A stretch of DNA of 39,284 bases from NCBI GenBank assembly GCA_947311765.1, contig CAMZLS010000148.1:1-39284 (forward strand), written 5' to 3'. Origin of the DNA: an uncultured Helicobacteraceae bacterium (GTDB taxonomy: Bacteria; Campylobacterota; Campylobacteria; Campylobacterales; Sulfurimonadaceae). Shown piece by piece: positions 17,565-24,416 of the stretch; the first letter of the stretch is position 1; each line of letters begins with the position of its first letter. Position numbers and translations under genes: made by a program. A model generated the notes under the pieces. That model was not told the DNA's origin, did no database searches, and saw only the letters and a program-made list of their open reading frames with translations.

Positions 17565-17587
17565 AATTATTTTAAGAAGGTGCGTGG

Positions 17588-18352
17588 ATGGATTTAGGTA
17601 CAGTCATTGGTATAGTCTTAATTTTAGGACTTCTATTTTCTGCGATGGCTATGGGTGTTGGTGTTGGCGCCTATATTGATGTTCCTTCTGCTCTGATTGT
17701 AATCGGTGGATCAATTGGAGCACTGCTGATCTCTTTTAAAATGGAGACGATGAAGCAGTTTATGAAGATTTTCATGGTTGCGATTAAACCGCCTCAAGAA
17801 GATAAAGCAGAACTTATAAAAAAATTGGTAGAGTTTGCCACATCTGCACGGCGTGATGGGATTCTCTCATTAGAAGCCGCTGCAAATCAAGAAGAAAATG
17901 AATTTTTGAAAAAGGGTCTCTCTATGGCAGTTGATGGTAATGAGCCTGATACCATTAGAGAATTACTTGAAATTGAGATGGATCAAACAAGTTCGCGTCA
18001 TAAAATACATGCTTCAGTGTTTGATCAATGGGCAGGACTTGCAGGCGCCATGGGTATGATCGGAACGCTTATCGGTCTTGTTGCGATGCTTTTAAATATG
18101 GCTGATCCTTCTGCTATTGGACCTTCTATGGCGGTTGCGCTCCTTACCACTATGTATGGTGCGATGATTGGAAATATCTTTGGAACACCTATCGCCAATA
18201 TTTTAAATATTAGAAATGATGAAGAGGGTCTTGTGAAAGAGATGATTCTTGAGGGCATTATGTCTATTCAAGCTGGAGACAATCCGCGTACACTTGAGGG
18301 TAAACTCCTCTCTTTCTTACCGCCAAGTGAGCGTGTAAGTCAGTTTGAGTAA
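17588..18352 (+). CDS. motA: Flagellar motor stator protein MotA
   Basis: MotA forms the five-subunit ring around MotB that converts ion flow into torque. The 254-residue protein has four membrane segments: two at the start (VIGIVLILGLLFSAMAMG, PSALIVIGGSIGALLISF), a large cytoplasmic loop with FATSARRDGILSLE carrying the torque-generating charged residues, then two C-terminal helices (AGLAGAMGMIGTLIGLVAML, GPSMAVALLTTMYGAMIGNIFG). Length and pattern match the MotA/PomA type with a long inter-helix loop. The start is ATG 17588 after AAGAAGG. It lies ten bases upstream of motB and is preceded by the striking leader hairpin. Confidence 0.95.
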   Translation: MDLGTVIGIVLILGLLFSAMAMGVGVGAYIDVPSALIVIGGSIGALLISFKMETMKQFMKIFMVAIKPPQEDKAELIKKLVEFATSARRDGILSLEAAANQEENEFLKKGLSMAVDGNEPDTIRELLEIEMDQTSSRHKIHASVFDQWAGLAGAMGMIGTLIGLVAMLLNMADPSAIGPSMAVALLTTMYGAMIGNIFGTPIANILNIRNDEEGLVKEMILEGIMSIQAGDNPRTLEGKLLSFLPPSERVSQFE

Positions 18353-18362
18353 GAAGTAAACA

Positions 18363-19139
18363 GTGGCTAAGAAAAAGTGTCCTGAATGTGAAACTTGTCT
18401 TCCTGCATGGCTCGCTGCCTTTGGGGATTTGATGAGTCTGCTTTTATGTTTCTTTGTGCTTTTGCTCTCTATGTCAAGTATGGATGCGAAAAAGGTTTCA
18501 GAAGCTATCGGCTCACTCGCTGGTGCGATGAGTGTTTTAGAGGGTGGAACCAAAACAGAGATCTCAAAGCAGCGTATCCAAGAATCAACACCTATTGAAT
18601 CTCAAGATGAGACAAGTGAGCAAGTAAATCGTGTTGCGCAAGCCGTTAGTGATGCAAACGAGATGATGAAAAAAGGACAAGGCCCCGCTATTTCCATAGA
18701 AGAGTCTCAAGATGGTTTTGTGATTGAACTTCCTGCTGCGCTTTTGTTTAAAGAGGGCAGTGCTAAGATTGAAAATGAAGATGCCCTTTTGTTTTTAAAA
18801 CGTATGGCACTTATTGTTGATACCTTGCCAAATACTGTTAAATTGAGTGTCCAAGGTCATTCTGATAATGTTTCGCCAGGAGCCAATAGTCTTTATAGGG
18901 ATAATTGGGAACTTTCAACTGCAAGGGCGCTTTCTGTTTTGCATGAGCTGCTTCTTGATGGTGTTAATCCAAAGCGTATCAGCGCGGCAGGCTTTGGTCA
19001 GTATAGACCAGTAGCAACAAATGCCACAAAAGAAGGACGCCTTAAAAATCGTCGTGTAGAACTGCATTTTTTTGGTACAGATAGCGATGAACAGCCTAGT
19101 ATTGAGAAGACTGTTCTTGAAAAAACTTCGACTAAATAA
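18363..19139 (+). CDS. motB: Flagellar motor stator protein MotB
   Basis: MotB anchors the stator to peptidoglycan. The single N-terminal helix contains FGDLMSLLLCFFVLLLSM, with Asp22 as the ion-binding residue. A plug and linker region follows, then an OmpA-type peptidoglycan-binding domain (LSVQGHSDN; STARALSVLHELL; RISAAGFGQYRP; LKNRRVELHF). Its 258 residues are normal. Three cysteines within the first 12 residues (KCPECETC) are a small oddity ahead of the helix. The start is GTG 18363. The stop overlaps the fliP ATG by one base (TAATG), so stator and export genes are coupled. Confidence 0.94.
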   Translation: MAKKKCPECETCLPAWLAAFGDLMSLLLCFFVLLLSMSSMDAKKVSEAIGSLAGAMSVLEGGTKTEISKQRIQESTPIESQDETSEQVNRVAQAVSDANEMMKKGQGPAISIEESQDGFVIELPAALLFKEGSAKIENEDALLFLKRMALIVDTLPNTVKLSVQGHSDNVSPGANSLYRDNWELSTARALSVLHELLLDGVNPKRISAAGFGQYRPVATNATKEGRLKNRRVELHFFGTDSDEQPSIEKTVLEKTSTK

Positions 19140-19873
19140 TGCGTAGCCTCTTTTTACTTTTTCTCTTGACACTCACTCTCTTTGGAGCGGATAGTGTCGC
19201 TATTCCTACTATGAATTTTCAGTTAGCTGCGCCAAATTCACCCGAACAGCTAGTCACTTCACTTAATGTTATCATTGTTCTAACATTACTGTTTTTAGCG
19301 CCAAGTATGATTTTGGTAATGACAACCTTTACGCGTTTTGTTATCGTTTTTGGATTTTTACGCCAAGCGATGGGAACGCAACAGGTACCGCCAACACAGT
19401 TGATGGTAATGCTAGCTCTTGTTTTAACTTTTTTTGTTATGGAACCTGTGGGAACAAAGGCGTATGAAGCAGGAATTAAACCCTATATAGCCCAAAAGAT
19501 ATCTTATGAAGAGGCTTTTACAAAGACAGCAGAACCTTTTAAAAACTTTATGATTCGCAATACTAGAGAGAAAGATTTAGCCCTTTTTATCCGCATAAGA
19601 AAGATGCAAAATCCACAAAATATCTCTGAGGTTCCACTTTCGGTTGTCATTCCCGCCTTTGTTATTAGTGAGTTAAAAACTGCTTTTGAGATAGGCTTCT
19701 TGCTCTTTTTGCCCTTTCTTGTAATAGATATGGTTGTGGCATCTATCTTGATGTCTATGGGTATGATGATGTTACCACCTGTTATGATATCTCTGCCCTT
19801 TAAGATACTGATTTTTGTTTTAGTGGATGGGTGGAATCTCTTGATAGGGAATTTGATAGCAAGTATTAAATAG
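19139..19873 (+). CDS. fliP: Flagellar export gate protein FliP
   Basis: FliP is the core subunit of the flagellar type III export gate, which it forms with FliQ and FliR. The 244 residues begin with a cleavable signal peptide (to about GADS). The conserved MTTFTRFVIVFGFLRQAMGTQQVPP, FRKAF-like LKTAFEIGFLLFLPFLVIDMVVASILMSMGMMMLPP and LPFKILIFVLVDGWNLL blocks follow. It sits after motAB rather than beside fliQ or fliR, a scattered arrangement typical of Campylobacterota. It starts at ATG 19139 within the motB stop. Confidence 0.95.
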   Translation: MRSLFLLFLLTLTLFGADSVAIPTMNFQLAAPNSPEQLVTSLNVIIVLTLLFLAPSMILVMTTFTRFVIVFGFLRQAMGTQQVPPTQLMVMLALVLTFFVMEPVGTKAYEAGIKPYIAQKISYEEAFTKTAEPFKNFMIRNTREKDLALFIRIRKMQNPQNISEVPLSVVIPAFVISELKTAFEIGFLLFLPFLVIDMVVASILMSMGMMMLPPVMISLPFKILIFVLVDGWNLLIGNLIASIK

Positions 19874-19898
19874 AAAAGATTAATATGGGAAATAAAGT

Positions 19899-21005
19899 TT
19901 GAATTGTAAATATTTTGGTGAGTGTGGGAGTTGTCGTGAGTATGAAAATGGCTATGATTTTCAGTTACATAAAAAGCTGACTCAGACGCAAGAAGAGTTC
20001 CAAGAGATGTATGCGGAAGATATTATCGCCTTTGCTTCACCCAAATCACACTATAGAGCGCGCTCAGAGTTTCGTATCTGGCACGATGGCGATGCAATCT
20101 CTTATGCTATGAATTCTCAAAAATCTAAAACAACACTTATGATCGATGAGTGTCCTATGGTTGCAGAGAGTATATTTTCTTTAATGCCTAAGCTTATAAC
20201 TGTTTTAAAAGAGTTTGAGATGGATAAGAAACTCTTTGGTGCTGATTTTCTCTCTGCTTCATCAGGTGAGATTGTTGTTTCACTTTTGTATCATCGCCGT
20301 TTGGATGAAGCGTGGAGAGAAAAATCGAAAGCTTTAAGTGAGAAACTTAATATTCATATCATCGGGCGAAGTCGAAAGCAAAAAGAGGTTCTTACACAAG
20401 ATTATGTGACAGAGACCTTACATGTAAACAGCACTAATTTCTATTTTCAACATATAGAAAACAGCTTTACGCAGCCAAATACTACTGTAAATGAAGCCAT
20501 GATAAGCTGGGCTATGAAAAAATTTGATGGAGTGGGTGGCGATTTATTAGAACTCTATTGTGGTGCAGGTAACTTTACTATACCCTTTGCGACAATTTTT
20601 GAGAAGATTTTAGCAACAGAAATTTCAAAATCATCTATCAATGCCGCAAAAGTTAATATGAGCTTAAATGATATTGAAAATATCAACTTTGTGCGTTTGA
20701 GTGTAGAAGAGTTTGTAGAAGCGATGGATGGGGTGCGTCTATTTCGTCGTCTTGAGGGTCTAAACTTGAAAGCCTATGATTTTAATGCTATCTTTGTTGA
20801 TCCTCCACGCTCCGGAATGGATGCACTCTCTTTGGCATACAGCAGTCGTTTTAAGCATATTGTCTATATCTCGTGTAATCCTGAAACATTGAAGCGTGAT
20901 TTGAAATTTTTAACACAAACTCATGAGATTGAAGATATGGTGCTATTTGATCAATTTCCCTATACTCACCATAGAGAAATGGGTGTCAAACTTATTAAAA
21001 ACTGA
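19899..21005 (+). CDS. trmA: tRNA (uracil(54)-C(5))-methyltransferase TrmA
   Basis: It makes ribothymidine at U54 in the tRNA T-loop (and in tmRNA) using SAM. The C-terminal half closely follows E. coli TrmA: ENSFTQPNTTVNEAM, the SAM motif DLLELYCGAGNFTIPFA, IFVDPPRSGMD, the catalytic YISCNPETL and LFDQFPYTHHREMGV. Unlike the E. coli enzyme it begins MNCKYFGECGSC, a CX5CX2C pattern (Cys3, Cys9, Cys12) like the iron-sulfur cluster site of RlmD; a fourth Cys in IDECPM could complete it. The start is TTG 19899 with GGGA eight bases upstream. A TTACATGTAA copy (20418) is read as Leu-His-Val. It lies between fliP and the convergent EAL gene. Confidence 0.94.
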   Translation: MNCKYFGECGSCREYENGYDFQLHKKLTQTQEEFQEMYAEDIIAFASPKSHYRARSEFRIWHDGDAISYAMNSQKSKTTLMIDECPMVAESIFSLMPKLITVLKEFEMDKKLFGADFLSASSGEIVVSLLYHRRLDEAWREKSKALSEKLNIHIIGRSRKQKEVLTQDYVTETLHVNSTNFYFQHIENSFTQPNTTVNEAMISWAMKKFDGVGGDLLELYCGAGNFTIPFATIFEKILATEISKSSINAAKVNMSLNDIENINFVRLSVEEFVEAMDGVRLFRRLEGLNLKAYDFNAIFVDPPRSGMDALSLAYSSRFKHIVYISCNPETLKRDLKFLTQTHEIEDMVLFDQFPYTHHREMGVKLIKN

Positions 21006-21007
21006 CC

Positions 21008-22243
21008 TTATACATTAATCTCTGGCTTAGGTCTGTCAATATAAAAGCCTTGCGAGTAGTCAATTTTCATTGCTTTAACGGTTGAGAGTACGGTTGAAGA
21101 ATGAACATACTCAGCAATAGTTTCAATATTCATCTTTTTCGCAAAATCAATCATACTTTGAACAACAATTTGTACATTTGTATCGGTATCAATATCGGCA
21201 ATAAGTGAACCATCAATTTTTATAAAATCAGGTTCAATCTTGGTTAAATAAAAGAAATTTGAAAAGCCTGTTCCAAAATCATCTATGGCAATTTTAGCCC
21301 CATAGCGTCTAATTTCTGTAATAAAACGCAATACTTTTTTATAGTCCGTAATCTGCTCAGACTCAAGAATTTCAAAAACAACACGGTGACCGATATTACT
21401 ATCTCTTAAAGTTTCAATAATGAAATTATAAATCTCTTGATTCATAATATCATCAATAGAGAGATTTACACTAAAGTCATACTCGTTCTCTTTAAAAATA
21501 GCAAAACTTTTTTCTATAATAGACTTGGTTATAAGATTATAAACTTTAATCTTTTCTGCAATAGGAATGAAGTTTTGAGGTGCTAGAATAGTTCCATTTT
21601 CATCTATAAGACGCGCTAGGACTTCAAATTTTACAATTTTATCTGTTTTATTATCCACTATTGGCTGAAAGTAGGGAATGATTCCTGAAGCTTCGATAGC
21701 TTTGCGAATTTTAGTGGCAATTTTGAGATTTGTTTCATACTCGTCACCTAGTTTCATTCTATCTTCATAAATCCAAAAAGAGAGCTTGTTCTCTTTCGCA
21801 TAGCGTAAAGCCATATTGACTTTTGAAAAAATATCATGTTCATCACTACTAGAAGTCGCCATAGTGATATCAATATAAATTTCAGTGTCTGAATAAGAGA
21901 ATACAAGATGAGAAAGCTCAGATGCTAATTTATTCATATAAGCCTTAAGCGCATAAAAATTAAGAAAATCATCTGTTATAACTCCAAATTCATCACCTGT
22001 AATACGGTAAACACAGCCATCTGAAATTTTTTCCACAATGGTTCTTGCGAAAGACTCAATTATATAATCGCCTACAGTAAAACCATAAAAATCATTTATA
22101 ATTTTAAAATTATCTATATTTAAAATAATAAGATTAGAGTTATAATTGTTTTCAAGATCATTTCTTAATTTATAAAGATTAGGAAGATTACTGAGTGCAT
22201 CAGTGCAAAAGCGCTCCAAAAGTTGCTTTTTATTTTCTGACAA
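21008..22243 (-). CDS. GGDEF-EAL c-di-GMP phosphodiesterase (C-terminal portion)
   Basis: This 411-residue protein has a degenerate GGDEF domain (RITGDEFGVI, first Gly lost and preceded by Thr) and a complete EAL domain. Catalytic EAL landmarks are visible: KFEVLARL (the E of EAL, here EVL), NLSIDD, EILESE, IDDFGTGFSNF, FIKIDGSL, ETIAEY and QGFYIDRP. It is probably a c-di-GMP phosphodiesterase with a regulatory GTP-binding GGDEF domain. The start TTG 22243 has no convincing ribosome site and lies in the same frame as, and directly after, the stop codon of the upstream ORF. The domain begins with the coiled segment SENKKQLLERF. It is probably the C-terminal part of one 500-plus-residue protein interrupted by TAA at 22247-22249. 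Confidence 0.85.
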   Translation of the reverse strand: MSENKKQLLERFCTDALSNLPNLYKLRNDLENNYNSNLIILNIDNFKIINDFYGFTVGDYIIESFARTIVEKISDGCVYRITGDEFGVITDDFLNFYALKAYMNKLASELSHLVFSYSDTEIYIDITMATSSSDEHDIFSKVNMALRYAKENKLSFWIYEDRMKLGDEYETNLKIATKIRKAIEASGIIPYFQPIVDNKTDKIVKFEVLARLIDENGTILAPQNFIPIAEKIKVYNLITKSIIEKSFAIFKENEYDFSVNLSIDDIMNQEIYNFIIETLRDSNIGHRVVFEILESEQITDYKKVLRFITEIRRYGAKIAIDDFGTGFSNFFYLTKIEPDFIKIDGSLIADIDTDTNVQIVVQSMIDFAKKMNIETIAEYVHSSTVLSTVKAMKIDYSQGFYIDRPKPEINV

Positions 22244-22246
22244 GGC

Positions 22247-22570
22247 TTATTCTAGCTTTTTATTCTCATGAGAAAGTTGATGAATGATAGAGTGCTCAAT
22301 AGGATTAATAGTAGTTTCTTCGCTGTGTGTATAAAGCCTTATAAGAACTTCATTTTTATTTTCATGGTGAAGTTCTACAATATTGAGTTCGGGAAATATT
22401 TCTAGGAGTTCATGCTTGAAATTATGTACTAAAACGGTGTTATGAATATAAGCGTTAATATGAACTAAGGCTATAGATTTTGCCTGCGTAACTTGAGCTA
22501 TTTCAGTAATAAGAGGATGAATATCGCTACTTGATTTTACAATAAAAGAGTGTGTTATAAAAGGATTCAA
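22247..22570 (-). CDS. N-terminal part of the GGDEF-EAL protein, cut by an in-frame stop
   Basis: This 107-residue ORF of alternating strands and helices (KSIALVHINAYIHN; PELNIVELHHENKNEVLIRLYTHSEE) ends in a coiled segment, SHENKKLE. Only a TAA and one codon separate it from the TTG of the GGDEF-EAL ORF, and both share a frame: ENKKLE-stop-ALSENKKQLLERF. The heptad repeat runs through the stop, so the two parts look like one gene. The N-terminal fold is not one I can name; it loosely recalls the sensor (FIST-like) domains ahead of GGDEF-EAL in this phylum. The start is TTG 22570 with GGAG six bases upstream and a -10 box at 22632-22637. Confidence 0.6.
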   Translation of the reverse strand: MNPFITHSFIVKSSSDIHPLITEIAQVTQAKSIALVHINAYIHNTVLVHNFKHELLEIFPELNIVELHHENKNEVLIRLYTHSEETTINPIEHSIIHQLSHENKKLE

Positions 22571-22631
22571 ATATGACTCCGCACATATTAGTTTTTTAAA
22601 AAATACTGAATAGTATTAAAATAATATCAAC

Positions 22632-22637
22632 ATTATA
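22632..22637 (-). promoter_or_regulatory. Putative -10 box for the split GGDEF-EAL gene
   Basis: The minus strand reads TATAAT here, which would start RNA near 22625 with a leader of about 55 bases. That leader holds a small hairpin, AATACT/AGTATT (22602-22617). Confidence 0.45.
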
Positions 22638-22654
22638 GTGCCATAAATGTTAAT

Positions 22655-23644
22655 TTATCTGAATTTTTTCAAAATATGGAGATACTCTATCGTTTTATAG
22701 TTTTTAGTAGCATTTTTAGCATTAAAACGTTTGTGCTCTTGAAAGACTTGCTCATATTTTCCTAAGTTTTTCATTAACTTTTCAATATCATTATTATCTA
22801 TGATTCCATCATTGTTATAGCTTAAAAAGATATGTTTAAACTTAGCACTTTCAAGTAAGTTTTTCAAACTTTCATAAGCACTTTTGCGTTTGCTAAAAGG
22901 AGAGCTGTAATATTTACGAAGCCCAGTTTTGCCTTTTGGTTTAAAAGGTTTGTATTTAGCAATAGTATTTAAAAGATGATAGTTTGCACCATATTGCCTT
23001 AGATTATAGGGAGGATCAAGATAAAGAATATCACCTTGAAGCTCTTTGATAAGAGTATTGCTATCATTATGATATACGCGATTTTCTTCTCTGTTTTCTC
23101 TTACATGTAAGGCATCTAAATACAGAGGGGTATGCGCTGTTTTTTTAAGATTTTTTAAAAAAGCACTAAATATTGAGGCAGTATTTGCAATATAAGTTAC
23201 TGATTCTATAAGCGTGGCAAGAAGAAGATAATAACGCTCTTTATCTATGCTTTGATTGTGATACCAAAGTTCTATATGCTGGCGTATAGCATCAATTTTC
23301 TGGGCATTTTCATCACTAAAATAGTGACGCTTTTCACCACCACCTAGTGCATAATGTTTAAAGATAAGTCCTTGTGTAAGTGCAAGTTGATTGAGTTCGT
23401 CTATTTGGTGTGTATAATCCTTTAAGGAGCTTGTTTTAAGATAAGCATGATTAATAATATAGCTATAATATTCCACATCATTACTGCTTACATGTAAGAC
23501 CTCTTCATTAAAGCCACGCCCAACAGCGCCACTCCCAGCAAAAAGGTCACAAAAACTCTTTACATGTAAGGATCCTTCAACATGATGCGATATCTCTCTT
23601 TTTAAAAAAGGAAGCAGTTTTTCTTTAGAGCCTATATAGTGCAT
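22655..23644 (-). CDS. Orphan D12-class adenine-specific DNA methyltransferase
   Basis: It methylates adenine at N6 in DNA. The D12-class features are YIGSKEKLLPFL at the N-terminus, the SAM-binding FCDLFAGSGAVGRGF and the catalytic LDPPYNLRQYGANYH (DPPY). I chose ATG 23644 (MHYIGSKEK), which overlaps the recO stop by one base, over an in-frame ATG 27 bases upstream. That gives 329 residues. No restriction endonuclease gene is adjacent, so it is orphan in this window; the target site cannot be read from the sequence. It has the densest palindrome content of the window: TTACATGTAA at 23101, 23488 and 23560, all read as Leu-His-Val. It is co-transcribed with recO. Confidence 0.88.
   Translation of the reverse strand: MHYIGSKEKLLPFLKREISHHVEGSLHVKSFCDLFAGSGAVGRGFNEEVLHVSSNDVEYYSYIINHAYLKTSSLKDYTHQIDELNQLALTQGLIFKHYALGGGEKRHYFSDENAQKIDAIRQHIELWYHNQSIDKERYYLLLATLIESVTYIANTASIFSAFLKNLKKTAHTPLYLDALHVRENREENRVYHNDSNTLIKELQGDILYLDPPYNLRQYGANYHLLNTIAKYKPFKPKGKTGLRKYYSSPFSKRKSAYESLKNLLESAKFKHIFLSYNNDGIIDNNDIEKLMKNLGKYEQVFQEHKRFNAKNATKNYKTIEYLHILKKFR
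23101..23569. repeat. Cluster of three TTACATGTAA palindromes in the methyltransferase gene
   Basis: Exact copies lie at 23101-23110, 23488-23497 and 23560-23569. It is the tightest grouping of the element inside one gene here (three in 469 bases). Confidence 0.9.
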
Positions 23645-24261
23645 CAAAGCCCTTCGATAAGAACATGCCAAAGTACATCAACATCCTTATCGCTCATAAA
23701 TAGGCTATTCTCATCTTCATAAAGTTTTCGTAAAGTTTTTCTTGGCACACTAAGACGATGAGAACATTGCGGATGCGAAGGTAAAAAAGCTCGTAAAAGT
23801 GAGATATCTTTTTCTATGTTTTCTTCGCAATAAAAACAGAAAAAATCTTCATGTAAACGCCCCTCATGCTTGAGTATTTTCACATAACTTTCTATGGCAA
23901 TACGCTTTGGATTTTGCTGATGCCATGTTTGGGCGGCATGGTCTAAAAGATAAAAATAAAAATCATCAATCTCCTCGGTGTCTTTTAAGTGAGGATAAAA
24001 AAGTGCAATAAACTGTTGCCAAAGACTCAGACGTGATCTGTCTGTAATCCACGGATGTCCTAGATGAATGACCTCACGAAGTTGAGCGATAGTGCTATTT
24101 AAACTCTTTTTTATTTCAAAATCTATCTTAAAGCCAAGACTAATGACACTATGACGCGCCCCATAGAAACGATAAAGTATCTGTAAGTTTTGCTGTGTTA
24201 TGATGGTAACTATTAAATCTTCATCTTTGAAGCGATTGACTTTTATTATGAAACCTTGCAA
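23644..24261 (-). CDS. recO: DNA repair protein RecO
   Basis: RecO helps load RecA onto SSB-coated single-stranded DNA in the RecFOR or RecOR pathway. The 205-residue protein starts MQGFIIKVNRFKDEDLIVTIIT, the OB-fold N-terminus of Campylobacterota RecO. It continues with YRFYGARHSVISLGFKIDFEI, and has a later CFYCEENI and HPQCSH that could form the zinc site of the family. The start is TTG 24261, supported by likeness to relatives; the upstream purine stretch is only a weak ribosome site. It is the first gene of a two-gene operon with the DNA methyltransferase. Pairing a repair gene with an orphan methyltransferase may be incidental. Confidence 0.8.
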   Translation of the reverse strand: MQGFIIKVNRFKDEDLIVTIITQQNLQILYRFYGARHSVISLGFKIDFEIKKSLNSTIAQLREVIHLGHPWITDRSRLSLWQQFIALFYPHLKDTEEIDDFYFYLLDHAAQTWHQQNPKRIAIESYVKILKHEGRLHEDFFCFYCEENIEKDISLLRAFLPSHPQCSHRLSVPRKTLRKLYEDENSLFMSDKDVDVLWHVLIEGL

Positions 24262-24308
24262 ATTGCTTCTTTTCTACTCACTGGATTTTTTTAGACTGGA
24301 TAATACTC

Positions 24309-24314
24309 TATAAT
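24309..24314 (+). promoter_or_regulatory. Putative -10 box for the gltBD operon
   Basis: TATAAT lies 103 bases before the gltB ATG (24417). A second AT-rich -10-like stretch (GATAATATA) lies at 24369-24377 and would give a shorter leader. No clear binding site for a nitrogen regulator is seen. Confidence 0.4.
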
Positions 24315-24416
24315 TTATAAAATCTTAACACAAAAAAAGTTAAAATACAAGCCTAAAACTCTAAATAAGATAATATACTTTAAAAAGAGATTAAATTTTA
24401 TTAAAAAGGCAGATGA

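Noticed and set aside
22655-23644. Restriction-modification system around the adenine methyltransferase
   Set aside because: No endonuclease or specificity gene is adjacent. Neighbours are recO and a c-di-GMP gene, so only an orphan methyltransferase can be claimed.
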